49,433 bases of DNA from positions 1-49,433 of the forward strand of contig CAZVZK010000078.1 in the NCBI GenBank assembly GCA_964630925.1, read 5' to 3'. The notes beneath the pieces are model-generated. The model made no database searches. It was not told where the DNA came from and saw only the letters and a program-made list of their open reading frames with translations. Origin of the DNA: RGDT01 sp964630925 (GTDB lineage Bacteria; Planctomycetota; Planctomycetia; Gemmatales; Gemmataceae). This document shows positions 33,474 through 41,900 of the stretch, one piece after another (the stretch's first letter is position 1; every line of letters starts with the position of its first letter). A program made the position numbers and the translations under genes.

Positions 33474-34355
33474 CTACCCACGCGCCGGCGGGCCGACGGG
33501 GCCGATGGCGGCCGGCCTGGCTGTGCGCACCGCCTCCAGCAGCTTGCCCATGAACGACGGCAGGCGGCTCCACGGGTTGCCGTCCTTGCCGGCGTCGGTG
33601 AAGTAGACCCAGCCGACACGCTGCTTCTCCATGAACTCGCCCACCGGCCCCGGCATCGGCACCTGATGGATGAGGACGGCGAAGCGCCACGCCTCGTACT
33701 TCTTCGTCCACGCCGGCGGGGAGTAGACGCCGGCATTGGTGCCCTCCAGCATGACGAGCACGTCGGCCACGGCGAGGTAGGCCTCCAGGTCGTCGGGCCG
33801 CGAGCCGACGTTGCCGGGGTTGGAGATGACCAGCGGCCTGGTGAAGATCTTCTCGGCCTGCGAGCGCATGGCCTTGTAGGCGTCGAGCATGTCCCTGGCG
33901 GCGGCGGGCTTCTCGGGGGTGCCGACGGCCTGCTCGTCGAGGAAGACGCCGGTGACGCCGGGCCACTTCTTCCACTGGGCGATGTCCTGCTTGACGAGGT
34001 CGAGGGGGCGGGTGCCGCGGCGCGTGGAGACGTAGCCGATGACGCGGACTCCCTTCTTGACGGCGCGGCCCAGCACGTCCTTGTAGAAGGCGGACGTGAC
34101 CTTGGCGTCCCAGCCCCTGGGGATGAACGGCCCGCCGTTGCAGACCTCGCCGCCCTTGCCGTGGCCGGCGCCCGCGCCGATGTTGACGATGGCGATGACC
34201 TCGACCTTGCCGGGCGTGTGGGTGGCGATGAGGTCGTCCCATGACTTCTTGCCGTCGGGCACGGGGAAGTAGGCGGGGATGAGGAGGCGCGGCGCCTGCG
34301 CCGACGCGAGCGCGGGCAGCAGGAGCAGGGCGAGCAGGCAGCGTGTCGCGGTCAT
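33474..34355 (-). CDS. Exported spherulation-specific family 4 (spherulin-4-like) protein
   Basis: A 293-residue exported protein; residues 1-19 (MTATRCLLALLLLPALASA) are a signal peptide. The rest looks like the spherulin-4 fold, a TIM-barrel related to GH135/GH114-type glycosidases: LLIPAYFPVPDGKKSWDDLI, VIAIVNIGAGAG, VRVIGYVSTRRGTR, and VTGVFLDEQAV with an acidic pair at the barrel end. By family analogy it may hydrolyse a galactosamine-rich polysaccharide, but bacterial members are poorly studied. ATG 34355 is chosen because the signal peptide follows directly. It lies 16 bp downstream of the TIGR02996 gene on the same strand, so co-transcription with that gene and secA is plausible. Confidence 0.8.
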   Translation of the reverse strand: MTATRCLLALLLLPALASAQAPRLLIPAYFPVPDGKKSWDDLIATHTPGKVEVIAIVNIGAGAGHGKGGEVCNGGPFIPRGWDAKVTSAFYKDVLGRAVKKGVRVIGYVSTRRGTRPLDLVKQDIAQWKKWPGVTGVFLDEQAVGTPEKPAAARDMLDAYKAMRSQAEKIFTRPLVISNPGNVGSRPDDLEAYLAVADVLVMLEGTNAGVYSPPAWTKKYEAWRFAVLIHQVPMPGPVGEFMEKQRVGWVYFTDAGKDGNPWSRLPSFMGKLLEAVRTARPAAIGPVGPPARG

Positions 34356-34371
34356 GAGGCGTCCCTCGGGC

Positions 34372-35523
34372 TCAGGTGTCGGTGATCTCGCCGGTGCGTC
34401 CGGAGGCCCACGGCGTGTTGCACCAGTTGATGACGTACTTCCGCTCGTGGAGCCAGAGCCAGATGTCCCCGGAGCCGCTGGCACCTAACGAGCCGGGCAT
34501 CATGTGAATGCCCAGCCCCTCGGGCGTCTGGAACTCGCGCATCCAGATCGGGCACGGGGTGTAGCCGATCTCCTTCGCCAGCCACGCGGGGTAGTCCTCG
34601 GTGGACTGGCAACAGCCTGGGTCGTCGGCCCGGCGGGACTCGGTGAGGCTGCCCTCCTCGTCGAAGTAGGCGAAGACGACGGGGTCGGTGTCGTAGCGCC
34701 CGTGGCCGAACAGGATCTGCCGGCCCTGGCGGTCACGGCCCGGATGGAGGTTCTGCTCCAGGTTGGGGCAGAGGGCGAACTTCGCCCGGCTGGGGCGGAC
34801 AATGCTCATCCGCCTGCCCCAACCGATGAACCAGGCGGCCAGGTTATCTAGTTCTGGGTTGGAGGCACCGCCCCTGCCCCTGAGCGACCCACCCAAGTCC
34901 ACCACCTCGACCTGCATCCGTTCCGGCCATTCTTCCGGCGGCTCCTCCCAAAGAGCCGCTGGCCTCGGGCCCTCCGTATCCCAGAGGCGGACCATGGGCA
35001 CCGCACGGAAATGCGACGAGGACAGCAGCGAGGCCACGTCCTTATCGCTCAGATCGTCCGCCAGCTCCAGCCTGTCGATCCGACGTAATCCCGCCCACTC
35101 CGCGAGCCGGCCACACTCACAACTGATGTCGAACACCGCCACCTGGCGGATCGTCGGGTGGGCGTCCAGCAGGGCCTCGCCGTGTTCCAGGAGCGGCTCA
35201 AGCGACACGGCCACAAGATCGGGCACGCCGCGCCGGAAGTACGGCCCGTGGGATGCGTCGTACCCCTCGGCCCGCAACGCCGCGACGGACGGCCCGAGCC
35301 AGGCCTCCTCATTCTCCCAGAGCAGTTTCCCCTCCCGCTCCAGCATTTCCCGCACGCGCGGCAGGTCGAGCCGATCCCGCAGCGGCTCCAGCTCGAGCTG
35401 CAGCCGCACGAACTCCGCGCGCACCTCCTGGCCGTCCTCGTGCAGCCAGTCGGCGTAGGCCTGGCGCAGCAGGCCGTCGTCCGGGGCGGCGGCGATGGCT
35501 CGCAGGAAGTCGGCGTGCGTCAT
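34372..35523 (-). CDS. TIGR02996 repeat-companion domain protein
   Basis: A 383-residue protein. The first 45 residues (MTHADFLRAIAAAPDDGLLR, then QAYADWLHEDGQ) are the TIGR02996 domain, a short helical module found in many copies in Gemmata-type planctomycetes and usually fused to leucine-rich or other variable repeats. The rest has irregular LRR-like pieces (IRQVAVFDISCECGRLAEWAGLRRIDRLELADDL is such a stretch in part) and then a C-terminal domain with GRQILFGHGRYDTDPVVFAYF and DYPAWLAKEI, reminiscent of SMI1/SUKH-like folds. Function is unknown. ATG 35523 is preferred over the in-frame TTG at 35532; it lies 5 bp after the secA stop, so the two genes are probably one transcript. Confidence 0.82.
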   Translation of the reverse strand: MTHADFLRAIAAAPDDGLLRQAYADWLHEDGQEVRAEFVRLQLELEPLRDRLDLPRVREMLEREGKLLWENEEAWLGPSVAALRAEGYDASHGPYFRRGVPDLVAVSLEPLLEHGEALLDAHPTIRQVAVFDISCECGRLAEWAGLRRIDRLELADDLSDKDVASLLSSSHFRAVPMVRLWDTEGPRPAALWEEPPEEWPERMQVEVVDLGGSLRGRGGASNPELDNLAAWFIGWGRRMSIVRPSRAKFALCPNLEQNLHPGRDRQGRQILFGHGRYDTDPVVFAYFDEEGSLTESRRADDPGCCQSTEDYPAWLAKEIGYTPCPIWMREFQTPEGLGIHMMPGSLGASGSGDIWLWLHERKYVINWCNTPWASGRTGEITDT

Positions 35524-35528
35524 GGGGG

Positions 35529-37544
35529 TCAATCGACGTAGGGGTCGGCGCCGAGGTCCTTCAGGATCTCCTGGCGCTGCTTCTCGTGCACCATCAGATC
35601 GACGCGGCTGCGGTAGTGCTTCGCCTCCACCAGACGCTGCGCCTTCCAGAACAGCGGCATGTACGCCTGCCAGTCGGCGTCGCCGCCGCGCTTGCCGCGC
35701 TCGATCAGCGCCTCGCGGCGGGCGGCGCCCAGGCCCTCCAGCAGCTCGTCCTCCAGCGACAGGAAGAACTGCGCGCTGCCGGGGTCGCCCTGGCGTCCGG
35801 CCCGGCCCAGGAGCTGGCGGTCGATGCGCAGCGACTCGTGCCGCTCGGTGCCCAGGACGTGCAGGCCGCCGGCCTTGATCACGTCCTCGTGCGGCTTGAT
35901 GTCGGTGCCGCGGCCCGCCATGTTCGTGGCGATGGTCACTCGGCCTGGCTGGCCGGCCATCGCGATGATCTGGGCCTCCATCTCGTTCTGCCGCGCGTTC
36001 AGGACCGAGTGGTCGATGCCCGCGGCCTTCAGGCGACGCGACAGCTCCTCCGACTTATCGACCGACCGGGTGCCGATGAGGACGGAGCGGCCCAGGCCGC
36101 GGAGGCGGCGGACCTCCTCGACGACGGCGTTGAACTTGGCGTCCTCGGTGGGGAAGACGCGGTCGGGCCACTGCTCGCGGAGGATGGGCCGGTTGGTGGG
36201 GACGCACACGACCCAGAGGCGGTAGACGCGGTACAGCTCCCACCAGTTCTGGGCGGCGGTGCCGGTCATGCCCGAGAGCTTGGTGTACAGGCGGAAGAAG
36301 CTCTGGTAGGTGATCTGGGCGGCGTGATCGCTGGGGAAGTGGATGGGCACCTTCTCCTTGGCCTCGACGGCCTGGTGCAGGCCCTCGCGCCAGTGGCGGT
36401 CGGGCATCTTGCGGCCGGTGGACTCGTCGATGATGACGATCTTGTCCTTGTCGACCATGTAGTGCTGGTCGCGGCGGAAGCGGTGGTGGGCGTACAGCGC
36501 GTGCTCGAGGTGCTCGTTGAGCTTGTCCACGGCGAGGGAGTCGGCGCCGACGGTGGGGGCGTTGGAGTAGCGGATGAGCTGCAGGCCCTCGGGCGACAGC
36601 TCGATCTTCTGCTTCTTCTGGTCGAAGGTGAAGTGCCTGGGCGCGGCCATCACGCGCGCCAGCTCGTCGGCCCAGTTGTACACGCGTGCCTCGTCGTCGG
36701 AGGCCAGGCGCGTCGGGCCGGCGATGATGAGCGGCGTCTTGGCCTCGTCGACGAAGATGTTGTCGGCCTCGTCCACGAGGGCGTAGTGGTGGCCGCGCTG
36801 CACGAACAGGTCCTCGGGGCTGGGGCCCGAGCTGTAGCCGGGCTGCCAGGCGGCGTAGAACGGCGACTCCTGGCCCTTGGCGCCGGCGGCCTTGAGGCGG
36901 TCGCGGAGGAAGTCGAAGCCGAACTCGCTGGCGGTGCCGTAGGTGATGTCGCAGCGGTAGGCCTTGGCGCGGTCCTGCTCCCCCATCTGCTGCTGGAGGA
37001 CGCCCACGGTGAGGCCCAGGCCCTTGTAGATGGGCTCCATCGTCTCGGCGTCGCGGCGGGCGAGGTAGTCGTTGACGGTGGTGACGTGGGCGCCCTTGCC
37101 CTGGAGGGCGTTGAGGAAGGTGGGGAGGGAGGCGCAGAGGGTCTTGCCCTCGCCGGTGGCCAGCTCGGCGAGGGCGCCGTTGTGCATGACGACGCCGGCG
37201 GCGAGCTGCACGTCGTGGGGGCGCATGCCCTTCCAGCGCATCGACGCCGCCGACGCCAGGCCGAACGCCTCGGGGAGGAGGTCGTCGAGGGATTCGCCGC
37301 CGCGGGCGCGGCCTCGGAGACGCAGGCCGGCGAGGCGCATCTCGTCGTCGGTGAGGGCCGTGGCCTTCTTCTCCCAGTGGCGGATGCGCGGGACCTGGAG
37401 GGCGGCCCAGGCGAGGCGGCGCTGCCAGGGGAGGCCGGCGACGGAGAACAGGAGGTTCGTGAGGTAGCCGCCCAGCCGCCCCGGCGGCATGATGGCGCGG
37501 GCCGAGGGGGCCTCTGGTTCGGCGGGGCGGGCGTGTGCGGTCAC
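35529..37544 (-). CDS. secA: Protein translocase ATPase SecA, short form
   Basis: A 671-residue SecA that drives preproteins through SecYEG by ATP hydrolysis. Visible motifs are MRPHDVQL, Walker A ATGEGKT (129-135), DEADNIFVDEAKTPLIIAG (Walker B region), FFRLYTKLSGMTGTA and ATNMAGRGTDIKP followed by LLGRAGRQGDPGSAQFFLS. It is shorter than usual (about 800-900): the helical wing/scaffold end and the C-terminal zinc-binding tail are absent, ending KQRQEILKDLGADPYVD. It could be a second, SecA2-like protein or a lineage-specific short SecA. GTG 37544 is chosen because GGGGGAGGA lies nine bases upstream; the longer frame starts at a TTG without such a site. Confidence 0.92.
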   Translation of the reverse strand: MTAHARPAEPEAPSARAIMPPGRLGGYLTNLLFSVAGLPWQRRLAWAALQVPRIRHWEKKATALTDDEMRLAGLRLRGRARGGESLDDLLPEAFGLASAASMRWKGMRPHDVQLAAGVVMHNGALAELATGEGKTLCASLPTFLNALQGKGAHVTTVNDYLARRDAETMEPIYKGLGLTVGVLQQQMGEQDRAKAYRCDITYGTASEFGFDFLRDRLKAAGAKGQESPFYAAWQPGYSSGPSPEDLFVQRGHHYALVDEADNIFVDEAKTPLIIAGPTRLASDDEARVYNWADELARVMAAPRHFTFDQKKQKIELSPEGLQLIRYSNAPTVGADSLAVDKLNEHLEHALYAHHRFRRDQHYMVDKDKIVIIDESTGRKMPDRHWREGLHQAVEAKEKVPIHFPSDHAAQITYQSFFRLYTKLSGMTGTAAQNWWELYRVYRLWVVCVPTNRPILREQWPDRVFPTEDAKFNAVVEEVRRLRGLGRSVLIGTRSVDKSEELSRRLKAAGIDHSVLNARQNEMEAQIIAMAGQPGRVTIATNMAGRGTDIKPHEDVIKAGGLHVLGTERHESLRIDRQLLGRAGRQGDPGSAQFFLSLEDELLEGLGAARREALIERGKRGGDADWQAYMPLFWKAQRLVEAKHYRSRVDLMVHEKQRQEILKDLGADPYVD

Positions 37545-37579
37545 GGCTGGAAATCCTCCCCCGTGGTGGATCTCGCAAC

Positions 37580-37585
37580 ATGATA
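37580..37585 (-). promoter_or_regulatory. Candidate -10 box of secA
   Basis: TATCAT on the minus strand lies about 36 bases upstream of the GTG at 37544, in the 89-bp spacer after the sbcD stop. The -35 region (TCGCAC) is poor. Confidence 0.3.
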
Positions 37586-37633
37586 GCAAACGCGGGGCCG
37601 GCGTGCGATGGCGAGTGACGGCCGCGGAAGGCG

Positions 37634-38863
37634 TCAGGCCTGGACCTCGCGGAGGATCGCCTCCAGGCGGGCCAGGACGGCGGCCCTGGTCTCGTCGCCG
37701 TGGGTCACCAGCTCGCCCTCCAGGTACGTCCGCACCGTCTCCTCGAACCCTTTGGCGCGGCTCGGCTCGGTGACGAGGGAGGGGCCGAGGGCGCTGGCCT
37801 CGGTGATCTGGCGGTCGTACCAGCGCGGGAAGAGGGCGTCCAGCTCGCGGAGGACCTCCTCGCGGCCGTCACGGCCGGCGGCGTAGGTGCAGCGGACCCG
37901 CACGAGGTGGGTCGCGGTGTCCTTGGAGTGCTTGCGGAGGTCCTCGATCTCGGTGCTGGGGTCCGTGACGGTGATCTCGTAGACGGGGGTGCTGGGCAGC
38001 GGGATCACCCACGGCTCGCCCTGCAACCCGTCGGGGCCGATGTCGAAGAGGACGACGCCCTTGTGGTCGGCCTGCTCGCCGAGGTCCATGCGTTCGATGC
38101 TGCCGGAGTAGCGGACCGTGGGGTTGCCGGCGATGCACTGGGGCTTGTGGATGTGTCCGAGGGCGGTGTAGGCGAAGCCGGTGGGGATGTCGGAGCCGTC
38201 GAAGACGACGTCCTCGGTGTCGGAGAGGCGGAAGAGGGTGGGCAGCTCGCTGCCCCGGACGGCGATGTGGGCGGAGAGGATGGCGGGCAATTCGGTGCTG
38301 AAGCCGGGGCCGTCACGCAGCTCGTGGAGCCTGGCGGTGAAGGCCTTCATGAGGTGGCGGTTCTTCTCGTCGAGGCCCTGGTACTTCTGGGCGGGCTCGT
38401 CGGAGAGGTAGCGGGCGGCGGTCGGGTAGGGCATGAGGAGGAACTGGATGGGCAGGCCGCTGCCCTTGTCCTCGACGCGGACGAGGGCGGGCTCGGTGGC
38501 GAGGAAGAAGCGTCCCGCGGGGATGACCTCGCCGGGGGAGTCGGCGGACGGCGCGGCCAGGGACATGGCGTGCCGCATGGTCTGGCAGAAGTTCTCGCGG
38601 TCGTGATTGCCGGTGATGGCGACGATGGTGCCGCCGTCGCGCAGGAAGCCGGCGAACGTGGATTGGAGGTGCCCGATGGTGTCGCGGAGGGCCTCGGCGC
38701 CGGCCAGCTCGCTGAAGAGGTCGCCGGCGACGAGGAGGAGGTCCACCTTCTCGGACTGGCACAGGCCGGCGACGCGTTCGACGGCGGCGCGGAGGTCGGC
38801 GGTGCGGTCCTGGCGTCCGAGGCGGTCGGCGAGGTGCCAGTCGGCGGTGTGCAGGACGCGCAT
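37634..38863 (-). CDS. sbcD: DNA repair exonuclease SbcD (Mre11-type)
   Basis: A 409-residue calcineurin-fold nuclease that acts with the SbcC ATPase on DNA hairpins and blocked ends. Metal-binding motifs are MRVLHTADWHLAD (Asp8, His10), LLLVAGDLFSE (Asp48), ITGNHDRENF, LSAHIAVRG and ALGHIHKPQ. A C-terminal part (about 270-409) fits the SbcD cap domain. ATG 38863 follows GGAGGGAG; the open frame runs on antisense to the TPR-CHAT gene and is rejected. SbcC is normally the next gene, but here secA follows after 89 bp, so the partner must be elsewhere. It is divergent from the TPR-CHAT gene by 129 bp. Confidence 0.9.
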   Translation of the reverse strand: MRVLHTADWHLADRLGRQDRTADLRAAVERVAGLCQSEKVDLLLVAGDLFSELAGAEALRDTIGHLQSTFAGFLRDGGTIVAITGNHDRENFCQTMRHAMSLAAPSADSPGEVIPAGRFFLATEPALVRVEDKGSGLPIQFLLMPYPTAARYLSDEPAQKYQGLDEKNRHLMKAFTARLHELRDGPGFSTELPAILSAHIAVRGSELPTLFRLSDTEDVVFDGSDIPTGFAYTALGHIHKPQCIAGNPTVRYSGSIERMDLGEQADHKGVVLFDIGPDGLQGEPWVIPLPSTPVYEITVTDPSTEIEDLRKHSKDTATHLVRVRCTYAAGRDGREEVLRELDALFPRWYDRQITEASALGPSLVTEPSRAKGFEETVRTYLEGELVTHGDETRAAVLARLEAILREVQA

Positions 38864-38992
38864 CGGGGCTCCCTCCGGTTCGTGAGGGGTGTATTGTCGC
38901 ACATCGCAGGGGCGCGTGCAAACCCAGTCGGTGGCGGCGGGGCCGTCACACGGGCGCAGGTGGCGCGTAATGTGAAGTGATGGAGGGCGACC

Positions 38993-41900
38993 ATGTCCGG
39001 ACCGATCACCTTGCTGCTCCTGACGCCGCTGTCTCTTCTCGGTGCCGGCCCGCCGGCACGTCCGGCGGCGTGGCAGGCGGAGTCGCTCGCCCGGCGGGAC
39101 GCGCTGGTGGGGCAGGCCCGGAAGGCCCTGGGGGTCGGCGGACAGGCGGAGGCGATCAAGGCGCTCGAAGAAGCCAGGGTCATCGGACGCCGGGTGCTGG
39201 GCCCGTGGCACCGGTCCACGGAGGCGACGGCGGCGCTCCTCGGCGACATCCACGGGGCGCGCGAGGGGTGGGCGGAAGAGGCGCGCTACCGGCGCGAGGT
39301 CGTGGAGGCGCGGCGGCGGCTGGACGGCGAGCGCCACTGGCGGACCGTGGACGCCCGTCTTGCGTTGGCGGAGGCCCTGGCCCAGGCGGGGCGGACGCCC
39401 GCCCGGCGCGAGGCGCTGCGGGAGGCGTCGGGCCTGCACCGGAAGGGTGAGGCGCTCGCCGAGAAGGGGGCGTTGGCGGCGGCCTTGCCCGCACTGGAGC
39501 GGGCCCTGGAGCTGCGCAAGCGGACGCTGGGGGAGAGGCACGCGGACTACGCCGAGAGCCTCAACGCCCTCGGCGTCCTGCGCAAGGCGCGGGGGGAATA
39601 CAAGGCGGCCCTCCCGTTGTTGAAGCAGGCCGTGGGGCTGCGGGAGGCGGCGCTGGGCGCCAGGCACCCGCGGTACGCGGCCAGCCTGGGGCACCTGGGC
39701 ACGCTGCTCGTGGAGGTGGGCGATTACAAGGCCGCCACGCCCATACTGGAGGCGGCCAGGGCCCGCGTCCGGGGGGAGCTGGGGTGGGGGCATCCGGACT
39801 ACGCCGCGGCCCTCAACAACCTGGCGATGCTGCATCACGCCACGGGGGACAACAGGCGGGCCCTCGCGCTGCACGGGCGGGCGTTGGCCATCCGGAAGGA
39901 AGCGTTGGGAGATCGGCACCGCGACACGGCGGCCAGCCTCGGCAACCTCGCCCTGGTGCATCTGGCCCTCGGGTCGCACAAGGAGGCGTTGGCCCTGGCG
40001 AAGGAGGCGCTGGCGGTGCGCAAGGAGGCGGTGGGCGAGGGGCACCCCGAGTACGCGGAGAGCGTCAACAACCTGGGGCTGGTGTCCTCCGAATCGGGCG
40101 ACCACAAGGCGGCCCTGCCTCTGACTCGGCAGGCGGTGACGCTGCGCAAGGCGTGCCTGGGCGAGAGGCACCCGGACTACGCCACCAGCCTCAGCAACCT
40201 GGCCACGCTGCTCCAGAAGATGGGCGAGCACGAGGAGGCCTTCACGCTGCACCGGCAGGCGCTGGCGCTGCGCAAGGAGGTCATCGGGGAGAGGCACATC
40301 GACTACGCCACCAGCCTCAACAACCTGGCGATGCTCCACTACGCGACGGGTGACCTCAAGGCGGCGCTGCCGTTGTTCAAGCAGGCGTCGGCGGTCATCA
40401 AGGAGGCGATGGGCGAGAGGCACCCGAACTACGGCACGAGCCTCAGCAACCTCGCCCTGCTGTACCAGCAGATCGGGGATCGCAAGCAGGCGTTGGCCCT
40501 GACCAGGGAGGTCCTGGCGCTGCGCAAGACGGTGGTCGGCGAGAAGCACCCTGACTACGCGATCAGCCTGAACAACCTGGCCCTCCTGCTCTACGAGATG
40601 GGGGACCATAAGGCGGCGCTGCCGCTGTTCAAGCAGGCGTCGGCCCTCTTCAAGGAGGTGCTGGGCGAGCGTCACCCCATGTACGCCACCAGCCTGGGCA
40701 ACCTGGCGATCCTGTACCAGCAGGGGGGGGATCACGGGCGCGCCCTCCCCCTGCTGAAGGAGGTCGTGGCGCTGCGCAAGGAGGTGCTGGGCGAGAAGCA
40801 CGCCGAGTACGCCGCCGCCCTGAGCAGCCTGGCGATGCTGTACAAGGACATGGGCGGATACAAGGAGGCGCTCGATCTGTTCAAGCGGGTGCTGGCGCTG
40901 CGCAAGGAGGCCCTGGGGGACAGGCATGTCGACTACGCCGCAAGTCTCAACAACCTCGCCATGCTGCATTCCGAGTCGGGGGACTACAAGGACGCCCTGC
41001 CGCTGTACCGGCAGGCGCTGGCCGTCTTCAAGGAGGCGTTGGGGGGGCGGCACCCGATGTATGCCACCGGCCTGAACAACCTCGCCCTCCTGCACCAGCA
41101 GATGGGGGACCACACGTCGGCCCTCCCTCTCTTCAAGGAGGCGTTGGCGCTGCGCAAGGAGGTGCTGGGCGACAAGCACCCCGATTACGCGGTCAGCATG
41201 AACAACCTGGGGGTGTTGCACTCCGAGATGGGGGAGCACAAGGCGGCGCTGCCGCTCTTCCAGGGGGCGCTGGCCCTGGTCAAGGGGGCGCTGGGCGAGC
41301 GGTGCCCCCTGTACGCGACCTGCCTGAACAACCTCGCCCAGACGCACGCCCTGCTCGGGGACCACAAGGCCGCCCTGCCGACGCAGAAGAAGGCGCTGGG
41401 GCTACGGAGGGAGATGCTGGGGGAGGGGCACCCCGACGTTGCCATGAGCCTGAACAACCTCGCCACCCTGCACCACGACGCGGGGGACCTCGGGGCGGCG
41501 CTGCCGCTGTACGAGAAGGCGGCGGGGCTGTACAAGGGGGCGATGGGCGAGAGGCACCTCGGGCACATCAAGAGCCTCAACAACCTGGCCCTGCTGCACC
41601 TGGACAGGGGGGACGGGAAGGCGGCCTTGCCGCTGTCGGAGCGGGCGTTGGCGGCTGCGGCGGGCGTGCTGTCGGATGGCGCGGCGGTGCAGTCCGACCG
41701 GCAGCAGTTGGAGGCCGCGCGTGCTTTCCGCGACCTGCTCGACGCCCGGCTCTCGCTGCCCGGCGGGCTGACCGGGCCGCCCTCGTACCGGCATGTGCTG
41801 GCGTGGAAGGGGGCGTTGTTGATGCGGCAGCAACAACGCCGCCTCTTCCTCCGGCTCGAAGGGGGCGCGGAGACGCGCGGGGCCGCCCAGCGTCTCCAGT

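Noticed and set aside
35253..37583. 776-codon plus-strand frame over secA
   Set aside because: Shadow frame; Gly/Val/Ala/Leu-rich translation without motifs, while the opposite strand is a clear SecA.
38864..41365. 5' extension of the sbcD frame antisense to the TPR-CHAT gene
   Set aside because: The conserved SbcD start (MRVLHTADWH) with a good ribosome-binding site is at 38863; upstream residues are repetitive shadow of the TPR repeats.
39545..41686. Regular 126-bp repeats considered as a CRISPR or satellite array
   Set aside because: They are in frame, encode 42-residue TPR units throughout and lack identical repeats with unique spacers.
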